The notes under the pieces: generated by a model
Told to the model about the DNA's origin: nothing
The model's input: the letters and a program-made list of their open reading frames with translations, nothing else
Database searches by the model: none
Shown here: positions 12,333 through 23,900 of the stretch, piece after piece
Position numbering within the stretch: the first letter of the stretch is position 1
How the letters are laid out: the number at the start of each line of letters is the position of its first letter
Position numbers and translations under genes: made by a program
NCBI RefSeq assembly: GCF_958298935.1
Contig: NC_084923.1
Coordinates: 36,982,501-37,046,500, forward strand
Length of the DNA: 64,000 nt
Source: Phragmites australis
Taxonomy: Eukaryota > Streptophyta > Magnoliopsida > Poales > Poaceae
Direction: 5' to 3'

Positions 12333-14151
12333 CACTACGTGAAAAAAAATTATTAGTGACGGATGATAATTGGTATTAGTGATAGGTTCTGTACTCGTTA
12401 CTCTTATCGTGTCATTAATGATAGGTCATTAGTAAAGGGTGATGGTCCGTCACTAATAAGGTTATTAGTGACGGGTCATAACCGTAACCCGTTACTATTG
12501 ACTGAACATTAGTGATGTGTTGTAATCTTGATCCGTTACTAATGACCGATGAATATTTTTGTATTTTTTGACAAAAAAAAAGTTAAAAAAATATTTTTTT
12601 CACCTGAGCCATCCCAACGCAAGCCCATCACATATGCCTCACAAACCACGCTTTTTTCACATTGTTTTCAAGTTAGCATTCTATGGGAATCGAACCCGTG
12701 ACCTCCTCCTCGTGTGTGTAGCCAACTTACCACATCTGCTATCATGTAGTTATGATAGAAACTGGATATTTCATCCTTCTAACCTTCTTTACCGAAAGTT
12801 ATCAGTGACGCATCATAACCATGACCTGTCACTAATGACTAATTTTGGAAAATTTCGTCGAGGGTTATAATTTGATAGGTGATCCGGAGTGCATTCGGTA
12901 AAACGAGCATAACTTTTGCATATGGATTCCGATTTTGATGTTTTTTTTGACTCTACAGATATCCAAAAAAGTTACATCTATTTCTACCCTACTTTGTCGG
13001 GTTCGGATAATTTTTTGAGGCAAAAACCAGCTTGAAAGATTAAGTTGTCACCCTCGAAAGTTTCTGCATCGTTTTTGGAATGTGCGTTTGTGTCCATAGC
13101 TGTCACACCTTATATCAAACTTGAGTAGAAATGTACAATGATTCCTTTTCTAGTGCTGCTGAGGTGAGAAAAAGTAAGAGAAAAATAAAATAAAAATAAA
13201 AATATTTGCGAACTATCATTAGTGACTGAAGTTAGTCATTAGTGATGGATTACAAGTTGATCCATCAATAATGATTAAGTTGATCCATCAATAATGATTG
13301 GCATAGGACGACCCGTCACTAACGAGTGGATTATTTATGATGGGTCAAGTTATGACTCGTCACTAATGACTGGCCTAGGACGCCCCGTCACTGATAACCT
13401 TATCATTAGTGACGGGTCACAACTTGACTCGTCTCTAATGACTGGTTTAGAACGACTGTCACTGATGACTTTACGAACATGACTGGCATAGGACGACCCA
13501 TTACTAATGAGTGGATCATTCGATTTTTTTTTTACTTTACGAACATTTACAGAAAAAGTTACATCCATTGCTTACGACTATGTCGGTTTTGGAAATTTTT
13601 TTAGGCTAAATTCGGCTTGGAAGATTGAGTTCTCGCCCTCTAAAGTTTCTGCACTATTTTTGGAACACATGTTTATGTCCATAACTGTCATCCCTTGCAT
13701 CAAAGCACAACAGAAATATACAATAGTTTCTATTCTGGTGTTGCTAAGGTGAGAAAAAATAAGAGAAAAATAAAAAAATAATAAAAAATATTGATGTCAT
13801 AAGTCATTGGTGACGCTACTAACCCGTCACCAATGAAGTCATTGGTACAACACGAGAAAAAAAAGAAGAATACTGTCATTAGTGACATGTCACACGTCAC
13901 TAATGGTTGGTCTAAAACGACCCGTCACTGATGGATTTGTCATTAATAATAAGTTATAAATTGACATATTACTAATAACTAGTTAGAATGACTCGTCAGT
14001 GGTGAATCATAACCGTGACCCATCACCTATAACTATCATAACTACAACTCGTCACTATTATCATAAGTGACGCATCATATTACGACCTGTCACTTTTTAT
14101 ATCTACTTTGTTTATTTTTTACGTAGTGAACTTCGTATTTTTCACGTAGTG
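12333..14151. mobile_element. Non-autonomous CACTA element
   Basis: Begins CACTACGTGAAAAA (12333) and ends TTTTTCACGTAGTG (to 14151); a second right terminus ACGTAGTG lies at 14121-14128. Both ends are packed with subterminal repeats 'attagtgacggg(t/a)c' in both orientations (about 12355-12550 and 13220-13510, 13800-14100), the arrangement bound by CACTA TNPA-type proteins. No transposase frame. The expected 3-bp duplication is not clean: AAC follows the right end but lies one base off on the left. Confidence 0.65.
12686..12732 (-). repeat. tRNA-like pol III promoter remnant (A and B boxes)
   Basis: On the minus strand, GGTTCGATTCC (12696-12686) is an exact B box and TGGTAAGTTGG (12732-12722) fits the A box. 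The 22-nt gap is shorter than in a tRNA and I could not fold a full cloverleaf, so this is a tRNA-derived (SINE-like) remnant inside the CACTA element, not a tRNA gene. Confidence 0.4.
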
Positions 14152-15222
14152 AACTTAGCGAAGGTTTAGACACCATAAAACAAAACAAAGTACTCTAAGT
14201 GGCACACAGGATTGGTTAGGGCAAAACACTTCTGAATGATTCTTTCAAATGAGTCCTATTCGCAGCTACGGAATAATCCACCTCGACTCAGAAGCGGCTG
14301 TGCTACAAGCAATGGCTAATTTGCTACGGCCAGGGATGGTGATGAGGGTTGGAGGACCTCCGCACCAACAAATAACAACTGTTTGAGTTCTTCTTTGTGG
14401 AATCCCGCCCGGTATTTAAAAAAAGAGAGAATAAGCATAGCACATGCCCTTCTGGCCAAAAAGGGACACTGGTGTTTGCTAATTGCAAACTTGGCGCATC
14501 TAAGGAAACATGCACTTATGAGGAGACTGTTCACACCAACTATCCTTCCAGAAATCAATATTTTTGCCATCACTTATGATAACGGATTTGCCTGTATGGT
14601 AAGAATTATCTTGGAGTTAGCTATCTTCAAGTTCGTCGTTGTAGAAAAGAGAACAGCAGCCTGACAACACAAATATGAGATAGTTTTGTGTAGGACAAAG
14701 GGTTCAGAGGGGAGTCGGAGGATTAGATTTGATGGCAGCCAAGAGATGCGAAGCAGAGCGACAATGTTTGCGACTCAGTACGACGCTTGCATGGCTAAAA
14801 ATTTCGTCGATAGTGTGAGGATCAAACTGACATGTCATTACCACCTAAGATTGAGAAGATGAGAAACAACTAATGATATTTTTTACCCAGCACGTGCATA
14901 GCTATACATTTTGTCGGAAGTATCACCTAAAGTGCAAACCGTAGAGCATTAACAGTGTAAGAAAGACCAGAAGTGACATGTCAGTACAACTTTTTGCCGT
15001 CGCTTAGCCCGGCGCATTGGCCCCAAAATTGAATTAAATGAACCTTATATATGTAGCTCACTGGAGGATCCATTCGCCTTGGAATCACCTGCTGAAATAG
15101 TAGTCAGTACGGATCCTCTCACGTCTTGTATGGTACTCTGCACGGTCACCGATACATAGGGTCTGAACTTATATACCAACCGACATACAATAGTCATCTA
15201 ATATGTTAGAGAATCCGTGTCC
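14152..15222. other. Intergenic, nothing firm
   Basis: Overlapping short frames at 14316-14664 on both strands show no domain and are not called. No repeats with clear ends. Confidence 0.35.
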
Positions 15223-15270
15223 ACTTTAAAATGATAAGATATATAGTCGTGTTATAAGGGTTTACTTTTG
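15223..15270 (+). repeat. Direct repeat, copy 1
   Basis: About 46 bp beginning 'actttaaaatgataagatat' and ending 'taagggttta'. It recurs at 18954-19000 with a few changes, right after element C. Confidence 0.8.
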
Positions 15271-15384
15271 GAATAAATAAAAAAAACTCCTTAAAAGTCA
15301 CATGAATTTTGATTTTTCTATAAGTTATTTTATTAAAAAAAATCCTTAAAAATTTGACTTTGTTGTAAAAACCCCTAAAAATTA

Positions 15385-15535
15385 AAAAAAATCATAAAAA
15401 AATTCTAAAAAAATCAAAGACAATTCTAAGACCTTATATGAATTGTTTTTCAAAAATAATATCCTTTGCATTATATTTTATGGAGAGGAAGTTTGAAAAA
15501 AAGAAAAACGTGCGACTCATTTATTAACTAAATGA
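15385..15535 (+). repeat. AT-rich repeat shared with 32170-32325
   Basis: Both copies run from an 'acaattctaaga' word through 'attatattctatagggaggaagtttgaaaaa'-like sequence (with small changes) to 'attattaact'. Family not identified. Confidence 0.65.
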
Positions 15536-15789
15536 GACAATATATACTTTAAAAAATAAAAATAAAAAAATAGATAATATATGTAACCGTATTTACTAAA
15601 AGAGAAAATATATCGGCAGATTTATAAATCTAGCACTCATATTTGATACTTAAATTTTGGAAAACATGGGCCCAGGTGCCGAATATGAGCAACAGTGCCA
15701 TATTCGACACATAAGGTGCTGAATATTTCCTGTATTTATATGCAATAGTGCCATATTTAGCACCTCAGGTGCCGAATACGACCTATCTG

Positions 15790-16011
15790 CTTTCGGCGCA
15801 TATGCTGTTATCCCTGCTTTCAACGCCCGGTCAAATCGTGTCATGTCGCTGTTACTTTTTGTCTCCACTCTTCGCTATAAAATAAGAGCTGATGTGCATG
15901 CTTTCGGCGCATATGCTGTTATCCCTGCTTTCAACGCCCGGTCAAATCGTGTCATGTCGCTGTTACTTTTTGTCTCCACTCTTCGCTATAAAATAAGAGC
16001 TGATGTGCATG
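15790..16011 (+). repeat. Perfect 111-bp tandem duplication of a promoter
   Basis: 15790-15900 and 15901-16011 are identical as read here. Each copy ends with a TATA box in GCTATAAAATAAGAGC (about 15874 and 15985) and a 'gatgtgcatg' boundary, so the element C gene has two TATA boxes 111 bp apart. Element A has one. Confidence 0.9.
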
Positions 16012-16718
16012 CATGAGCTGCAGTGTGAGAGGAGAGCAAAAGCGCAAAGGAGGAGAGGAGAGCAGAAGCAGCAGCGCAGCGCATAGAGAGGAGAGGAGAA
16101 GCAGCGCGAGGTGAGAAGTAGCATCAGCGCGGGGAGAGGAGAATCAGCTCGAGGCGAGGAGGAGCAGCAGCGCGAGATACAATAAGTACTTAAATTATGT
16201 TTTTAATTAGTAATTGCAGCAATAATAGTAATTAGAGTGTTTAACCTGGCAATTATATTTGTTCAATTATTTGCTTAGTTTGATTATATGAATCTGATTA
16301 TTTGCTTAGGTAGTATAATAGTAATTAGCGTGAATTTGTATAATAGTAATTAGCATGTTGTTATGTAATAGTAATTATTTGCTTAGGTTAGTAGATTGTA
16401 TAATAGTAATTAGCGCAAAATTGATTAGTCAAAAAAACTCGGGCACCTCAACTCAGCTCACTCAGTAAAAAAAAAAGTCTATGAATAAGTTAATAGTGCA
16501 GTGTCAATTTATAATGAGATTAAATATTTGCTCAATGTAACTTTCATGTTAATTTAAATAATATTTTAATTCAATATTGAATATTAATTATTTCATTTTA
16601 ATTCAATAATGATGATTTAATTAGCATAGTTAATTACTTACATATTTAGCATGTGTATCTTGCAAACATATAAGTAGTAATTTTATTAGATGTGCCTTTG
16701 TTTACTAGATACATTATG

Positions 16719-17540
16719 AGTTTCCATATTTATTATGGAGAATGTCACGCAGTTTTGCACGGGAGACTCGTAACAATTAAAAACTGTCAGCACATAGAGA
16801 GTTCGGTTGAGGTACATAATGACCTAGATGACTTGAAATCACATATTATGAGCCTTTTACGTGTAAATTAGTAATGTCATACTATTGTCCTAAAAGGTGT
16901 GTGGCCACAAGTTATTTCAAACAGTTTGGTCATTGTCTATATGTTGTTCGAGATGAGAAGGAACAACATATGGGCTTTGTACTCATGCAAGACATTGGAG
17001 TAGAACTTTGATATGTGGGTGTACGTAAACATAATGCCATGACTGTTGCATGGTGATGCAGTGAGTAATGTGAAAGGATCAGACCAACAGGTGATGCATA
17101 AAGAGGATGGAGGGCATGTCGGGGAGAGCAATTCCAGTAGAGATGGAGCTAGAGTGGGCTATTCTGATATAGATGCAGGATGCATGGATGATAAAGCCGG
17201 TGGTAGCGGGGATGAAGAAGATGCTGACAATGATGACCCGGTACCAGCGATTCAGTACTTTCGTGGTGCTGGTTTGCTGGATTGTGCCGTCGTTAAATAT
17301 AACATCTTATCTAACTAGGGATACCATAATAGGGACATCCAGGTCGGACAACAATTTTGTAACAGGGGGAGGTCATTCACTTTATTAGCAATTATGCTGT
17401 AATGACAAAAAGGGACCACAAGTATGAGGTCAGGTGTTTCAAACACTCAATTTGTCCTTACTTCGTACGAGCACATAAGCCGAAATACGAGAACTATTTT
17501 GTGATCAGTAGACACATCCACATACATGCAACGAAGAGGC
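16719..17540 (+). pseudogene. mudrA-like transposase N-terminus, broken
   Basis: 16719 opens with 'FHIYYGE', matching the start 'FQIYYGE' of the transposase in element D (48845). An acidic D/E/G-rich linker follows at 17046-17310. At about 17390-17530 the translation reads 'KRDHKYEVRCFKHSICPYFVRAH', the core of the MuDR N-terminal DNA-binding domain. Stops and shifts separate the pieces, and nothing of the MULE catalytic domain or SWIM finger follows: the sequence jumps to the coiled-coil remnant at 17600. This is an internally deleted, non-functional copy. Confidence 0.6.
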
Positions 17541-17599
17541 TATTAGGAATGTGAGCCACGCCATTGATGCGAGGTTCATAGCCCAACTCATCATCATCC

Positions 17600-17890
17600 T
17601 TGTTGGCACGAACATTTGTTTGTCGCCAAAATGACGACCAAAGGCAGTGGGTCCAAATAAGCATGCGGTGGAGGAGGGAAGCGTACGAACACCGGGAGTA
17701 CGAGCAACAGCATGAGGAATTAAGACTTAAGTGTCAGGAGGAGGAGCGCATAAAGAATGCAACAGAGGAGCACGCCGCGGCTGAAGCTCGCGAGGATGAG
17801 AGGGAAAGGAAGCGGGAGAGGGTCCGTAGTGCTAAGGCTTCGGGTCCCGATGCTCTGAGGAAGGGCAAATATCCCAGGTGCACTCAGTAG
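17600..17890 (+). pseudogene. Coiled-coil protein remnant of the MULE family
   Basis: Open for 96 codons. The core 'MRWRREAYEHREYEQQHEELRLK' and the following E/R/A-rich helix closely match the frame at 55447-55692 in element D ('MRWRREAYARREYEQQQEELRLK'), where it follows a GRF-type zinc finger. In C the finger is deleted and the start is lost. The role is unknown; it looks like the C-terminal half of a second MULE-encoded protein. Confidence 0.55.
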
Positions 17891-18209
17891 AGACCATCGT
17901 TTGTAACCCGGTCTATTTTCATTCTCTAAGGTATGTTAGGTATAGCAGCGGCACGCTATTAAGTTAGTCGTTAGGCGTACCGTACATGCTAATATTTGTT
18001 GTCGTCATCTCTTTATGGTTAGTGTCTATTTACACACCGACGAAAAAACTCATATCAAATGTAAGGTTTATCAGCGTATGTAATATATATGCCGGGTTAT
18101 ATGATAATTGTTTTTCACAACTATTAATGTTCGATAAATTAGAATTTGTATCATCCCAACGTTAATTCACTACAAAATTACCTTGTAGAATTCTTTCAAA
18201 CAAGGTTTA

Positions 18210-18665
18210 ATATTAATATGAAATGATAAAAATACATATAAATGGGGCATTACAAAAGCTTAATATTAATATGAGAACCAAGGTTTTGTGCATGTTAAAT
18301 TATTTTTATTCAAATTGAATTAAGAAGAGAATATCACATAAAATGATAAAATTGCATATAAATAGAGCATTACAAAGAAATTCACTTTTTCACCGAATAA
18401 CATAGGGTTGAATTTTTTTTATAAATTAGTACATCACATGAGAAGAATATTAGTGAATTTTCTAGATTTTTGAGAATTTATTTGAGGCATTAAATATTAC
18501 TAGAATTTATAAAAGTTGGCTTATTTGGAGAATTTTAATTAAATATTGGGTTAGGATTTTTGGATCAAACCAATTAAAATGGGTTGCTAGTGATCTCTAA
18601 TTTTCTCATGAAAACGTTTAGAATTTTTAGACTATTTTTTTACTAAAAAATCATGAATTAAGATT
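18210..18665 (+). repeat. Copy 4 of the ~430-bp subterminal repeat
   Basis: Just inside the right terminal repeat of element C, the same position as in element B. Landmarks are 'atagagcattacaaagaaat', 'tttttcaccgaataacatag' and 'gggttgctagtgatctcta'. Confidence 0.75.
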
Positions 18666-18700
18666 AGCTTCTCGCGCAGCGCACGACACAGGTCGTATCC

Positions 18701-18796
18701 AGCACCTGAGGTGCCGAATACGGTACTATTCATCATTTTCGGCACTTGAGGTACCGAATACGATACTATTTATCATTTTCGGCACCTGAGATGCCG
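18701..18796 (+). repeat. 40-bp tandem hairpin units in the right TIR of C
   Basis: Near-palindromes AGCACCTGAGGTGCCG (18701), GGCACTTGAGGTACCG (18741) and GGCACCTGAGATGCCG (18781) are spaced exactly 40 bp apart, each followed by 'aatacg'. Confidence 0.8.
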
Positions 18797-18953
18797 AATA
18801 CGGTCGGACCAGTCTTTTTTCGGTGTTTCAGGTTCCAAAATTAACTTTTCGAATTTTGAGTGCTGAATACAGGTGCTAGATTTGCAAATACGCCGGTCTG
18901 TTGTCTATTTTGGTAAATACACCGACGTATGTTATCTCCTTTGCATTTTTGCC

Positions 18954-19499
18954 ACTTTAAAATGATAAAATATATAGTCATGTTGTAAGGGTTTATTTTT
19001 TATGTGTTATATTATAACCGTAAAAAAAAGGCAATACATCCGCATGTATTTCGATTTTCTCTCATTATCATTCTCTCTTCGGACCAGAGCAAATGCTTAC
19101 GTTGTTGTATCCGAGCACTCTCTCACCGTCTCACGACTCATTTGCGTTTTTTATGTGCATGTATATATCATAATGATAACCAGTAAGAGCGCTAAGAACA
19201 TATCCTATAAAGAGTGTTGGTTTTCTCAAACTTTTTCTTCTCATCAGAGGAAAGAGTTCTTTCAGACCTGCCAAATGCAACTTAGTAGCAGTTCATAGCC
19301 GTAAGCTACATAGTGGCTTTGATCTGTCATCTCTTAAAGTGCACACCGGTAAACTTATCCAGTCTCAGTGTATCGATAAAACCAGCCATCGTTAAATCAA
19401 AGTGTCTACAATAAAGTTTTTAAAATATTAGGAATAATATCACTTTCAAAATTAATTTAATTCCTAATATAGCATAAACAAGAACAGATGAAAAAAATC
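18954..19499. other. Intergenic, direct repeat copy 2 then nothing recognised
   Basis: 18954-19000 repeats 15223-15270. The frame at 19002-19298 shows no domain. Confidence 0.4.
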
Positions 19500-20215
19500 A
19501 ATATCAATTATGTTCCGACTAGCTCTGATTAAATTTGACTAGCCTCGAGTAGGATTCGATAAGTCCCAACAAACCTCGACTAGAGTATGTCCTCGATAAG
19601 ATATTTTACTAGGTACTCGATCAGCAGTACTCGACTAGATGTTCGAGTAGGATTTGCGTACGTACCAGATGGCAGTGTGAGATGCAGACGCCTTTGTGAT
19701 GTCGATGCACGATGCAGTAGATGATAACAAAGATGAAGTAGTCGATGCAGAGGTCACCGTGATGTCAATCCAATAGGCGATAATAAAGACGAAGTAGTCG
19801 AAGTAGATCACGATGATGTAGAGGAAGCAGATCATGAGCAGTCGCGATGAGCGCTTTCCAAAAATCTTATTTACCTTCTCTCGATGCAGGATACCAAGGG
19901 CGACGGTTTCGAAGACCTGCTCTCCCGTTCGTCGGTGCATGTCGGTGTAGCAGGATGGAGTAAACTACTTGCGATGGTGCAAAAGAGAGAAATTAGTAAT
20001 ACCCTAATTGCGTGTTTGCAACTCGCGTCTATCTTTTGTACGGCGGCTGTCAGATATATATAGAGGGAGAGTCGCGTGGTTAAAACACATCACAACCGGA
20101 GTCGGTTACGCCGCCACGATCAGAGTCTTAACCGACACGATTTTCATATATTTATCCTTTTGTTCACATAACAAAAAGAATGAAACGAAATAATAAAGCT
20201 AGAGCTATGTAAGCA
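19500..20215 (-). repeat. Possible LTR-retroelement fragment (minus)
   Basis: Minus-strand reading has a TATA-like CTCTATATATATCTGAC near 20054-20068. It is followed by a leader and a short open frame (19940-19635) whose words 'gaacgggagagcaggtcttcgaa' and 'ggaaagcgc' are of the kind I associate with grass LTRs. No matching second LTR, PBS or target duplication was seen, so this is tentative. Confidence 0.25.
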
Positions 20216-20938
20216 ACAAACCCGATTTTAACGGACCCTCTGTGAGCGAGCGTGTGCATGCTTTTTCACACATGATAAATAATTGAAGGAGAGAAACTCT
20301 TTTAAATTAGCATTCATTCACATCCACTAGCAACGTGGAACTAAAAAACCACACTTCCCTAACATGAGTAGACCTTTAAAATTTATTTTGAATTATACAC
20401 ATATAACAAGCTAAGCTCATATATTCTAACATTTAATTCTCTATTTTCACCTGCTATCATATTCTATTCCTATATTTTTTTCTATTCTTACGTTTTTTTC
20501 ACTGCTGCGTTCCCAAGAGCCCTAAGCTCCGTTGCAGATGGCGTTGGGTCTCGAGTCTAAAAGCCTCCGTGAGTAGTAGTTTTATATAAATTTAGAGAAG
20601 TTCAGTATGTGGTGTTGGCCATAGAATCTGAGGGACTTACAATGTTCCGATTTCCGAATGGAGCCTAATTTCTGATTGAACTATTATGGAGTATTCGACC
20701 GTTTAAATTGAATCCTACGGATCACCGGTCTCTCCCCCCGCCTCTTCCCTGTCCTCGTCCCTTCCGCCCCACACACACCTCGTTCTCTCCGCCGCCGCCG
20801 CCTCCGTTCATCCACCACCAACGCCTACGCCCCAACGCCCCAACCAAACCCCACCTCCCCTTCTCCTTATAGGAACCCAAACCCCACCGCCACCAACACC
20901 GTTTCTCCGCTCCGAGATCCCAAGCACCGACCCTCCCA
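20216..20938 (+). promoter_or_regulatory. Upstream region of the PDH E1-beta gene
   Basis: TTTATATAAATTT at 20580-20592 is the best TATA candidate, about 350 bp before the ATG. 20725-20930 is C-rich with CT and CCACCAAC words, typical of a grass 5' leader. No transposon ends were seen in it. Confidence 0.35.
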
Positions 20939-23900
20939 ATGGCAGCCGCATCCTCGCTGCACGCCGCGGCACCGGCCGCCGCCCCCTGCTCCGGCCCCAG
21001 ATCCACCACGGGTGCGCACTCCCGCGCGCAGGATCCGCGTTGGATCTCCCGATGAGTTTGTGCTTACGCTCTGTGTGCTCTCTGCTGCAGCTTCGAGGAG
21101 CGCGCGCGTGGCGACGGCGGTGGCGGCGCGGGCAGGACGCGGCAGGCTTGTGGCACGTGCGGCGGTTGCGGTTGCGTGCCCCTGCGCTGAACTCAGTTTC
21201 TTACCTTGCCTGTGGCGCGCGCTGGCCTCTGCTGGTGTACTGAACTACTCTGTTTTGTTGCGTGTGTTTTGTTGTGCAGGCGAAGGCGGATGCGCCCTCG
21301 AGCGCGGCAGCCTCCAAGTCCGACGGGTAAAAACTGAATGTAGCAAATTTACCTTGATATACTGATGTGTAACTGTATCCTAAGTTCATTGATGCTTCAC
21401 GATCCACACAAAACCAGCACTCAGTTTACGTGAGGTGATATGGAATTTTGTAGGTTGTAGTACGCCTTCTCACCTGTGGTGATTGACTGATAGGCAATTG
21501 CCATGCACCAGTTTGGACTTGATTCGTAGTCGCCGAGCTGTGTAGTTTTGTGCGTTAGGTGTGGTTACCACGACGTAGTTGTTTTATATGTGAACGTCCC
21601 CCCTGACAAAAGAAGCTGCGTCTAATATACGCAGGACAAATGGAGTGATGTTGCACTTGTTTTTATATTTTTGGTCAATCATCTATAACCAACTATTCCT
21701 TCTTGTAGATTTTCTATTACTTGTTTCCTCTGCTCCCAGTCCACGTAATCTCTTCTTGAAATTAACCAGTACAAATAACCACACATGTTGATAGGCCCAC
21801 CTGGGCAATCAGTGGGGTATCGAAGTCGCCAGAGCTAGGCACCGTAGAAAATCATCAGAATGTTCTGTGGAGATCTTAAGTTATTAGTACTTTCCTTTAT
21901 GCCTTTCCTATGCAAACGGTACAAGATTCTTGCAATAGTCAGAACAGATCGTAATCTACCCATTTAACCATATAATATACTAATTTCTCCAGGATCCAGT
22001 AGATCTAGTCATTTAGCATTTACGTGGCAATTAGTTGCTTTCATTCTGCAATACATGATATATGGCTGTTAAATTAGTTCAAAGTTCCCCAGAATCTGTC
22101 ATACTCTGGAGTCATGTCACCTCTGTGTGAGACATACAGCCCATGGTGATTTGCATGTGGACAATCCTCATTTGGTGGCTACCATGCGTTCTTCATTGGC
22201 TGCATCAACAATCCATCTGTTTGAGTGACATGAGGCCTTGGGAGAGGGATACAAGTTCTAGATGGTTAACTTTTGGTATCAAACGTGGCAACCCCTTATT
22301 TATGTGGGATCGCCATAGAGCCATTGTCAATGAGTTGGTAGTTGTCTCAGATACGAGTTAACCATCTAGAAGTGGCTTTGCGTGTATCATTACTAGAAGT
22401 GAGTTACTCCAGTGTGCATCCTTCATTGTAACAGATGGTGCATTTAGTTGCTAGTGGATGCTGATAGGACTGCCGGTCCCTGCTCAGTTGGTTCTATAGC
22501 TTTTGTGGATGTATGGTTAAATTTTTGCTTTGCTTGGTTGTGCTAATGGCAAGGGGGATGGAAAATGGTACAAGCCAAGTTATATCTTTTTTTAGAGAAG
22601 GGATTAACCCCTGCTCAGCCAAGTTATAATCTCACTATCTCAGTTGATAACTTTAGGTCTTGCCTTAGGTCGAGGTTAGAACCAGCCCAATCGTTAAGAG
22701 TTAAAGCTATACACACTAAATTTTGTGTCAGAAGTCCGTACAAACATTTGTATATTGTTGACTACTGAGTTCCCCAAGTTAGGAGAAAGATTTACCATCT
22801 CAGGCCCAAATTTATAGGTGCCAGCCATAGTGAAACTTGTAAGCAGTGGGAGACTGGAGTCCATGGAAGGATTTTTGTGATTTAGTTCTTAACTCGTAGC
22901 CTACAGTTTGCTCATTGCATGAAATTATTTAACCTGTTCTGAGATATATCAAAGTACAATACACATTCAGCACACATCAGCATGCAGAGTTAGCAGTATG
23001 TTCTAAACCAGAATAATATTTGGCTACCCCGTTCATAATGATGATATCCCCTGCAAATCAAGTTTTTGTCTTTCAATTACATCTATTCATTGAACTGAAA
23101 GTATGTAAGTCTGACAGTTCAACTTATTGTTGACTGCATTTGATCTTTGATAAATATGAGTTCTTTTGTGCTCGACTGCAAATTCTTAATTTATCTACCT
23201 TTTCTTTCAGTCATGAGGTTTTGCTGTTTGAGGCTCTTCGCGAGGCCTTGATAGAAGAGATGAAAGTGGATCCAACAGTATGTGTGTTTGGTGAGGATGT
23301 TGGTCATTATGGTGGTTCTTACAAGGTGACAAAAGGTTTGGCTGAGATGTTTGGAGACCTTCGAGTCCTTGATACCCCTATTGCTGAGAACTCATTTACT
23401 GGCATGGGAGTTGGAGCAGCAATGAAAGGGCTGAGGCCTGTTGTTGAAGGCATGAACATGGGCTTCCTTCTCCTTGCTTACAACCAGATCTCAAACAATT
23501 GTGGCATGCTTCATTACACTTCTGGCGGACAGTTTAAAATCCCAATTGTGATCCGAGGCCCTGGTGGTGTTGGTCGTCAGCTTGGAGCAGAGCACTCACA
23601 GCGGCTGGAGTCATATTTCCAGTCAATCCCTGGCCTGCAAATGGTTGCCTGCTCTACTCCTTACAATGCTAAAGGTCTAATGAAAGCTGCCATCAGGAGT
23701 GAGAACCCTGTGGTGCTGTTTGAGCACGTCCTTCTGTACAACTTGAAGGAGAAAATTCCTGACGAGGAATATGTGCTATGCTTGGAGGAGGCTGAGATGG
23801 TGCGGCCTGGCGAGCATGTGACTATCCTCACATATTCGCGTATGAGGTACCATGTGATGCAGGCTGCAAAGACGTTAGTGAACATAGGGTACGATCCTGA

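Larger units (their letters stand above)
15555..18953 (+). mobile_element. Mutator-like element C, internally deleted
   Basis: Flanked by a perfect 9-bp duplication ACTTTAAAA (15546-15554 and 18954-18962). Left terminal repeat about 15555-15790 and right about 18690-18953 share inverted 'gtgccgaatacg', 'gatttgcaaat' and 'ctatttt' words; the right end is TTTTTGCC as in A. The + strand holds a duplicated promoter, a degenerate mudrA N-terminus, a coiled-coil gene remnant, then copy 4 of the AT-rich subterminal repeat. The transposase catalytic core is missing. Confidence 0.7.

Noticed and set aside
12559..12870. 103-codon frame with GNRTRDLL
   Set aside because: This wording arises from translating a tRNA-like B-box region, so it is no protein.
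20722..21009. Glycine- and arginine-rich minus-strand frame over PDH exon 1
   Set aside because: Complement of the C-rich leader and transit peptide coding sequence.
23140..23210. Extension of PDH exon 4 to an ATG at 23140
   Set aside because: This is intron sequence. A good acceptor (TTTTCTTTCAG) lies at 23210 and the upstream exons join there in frame.
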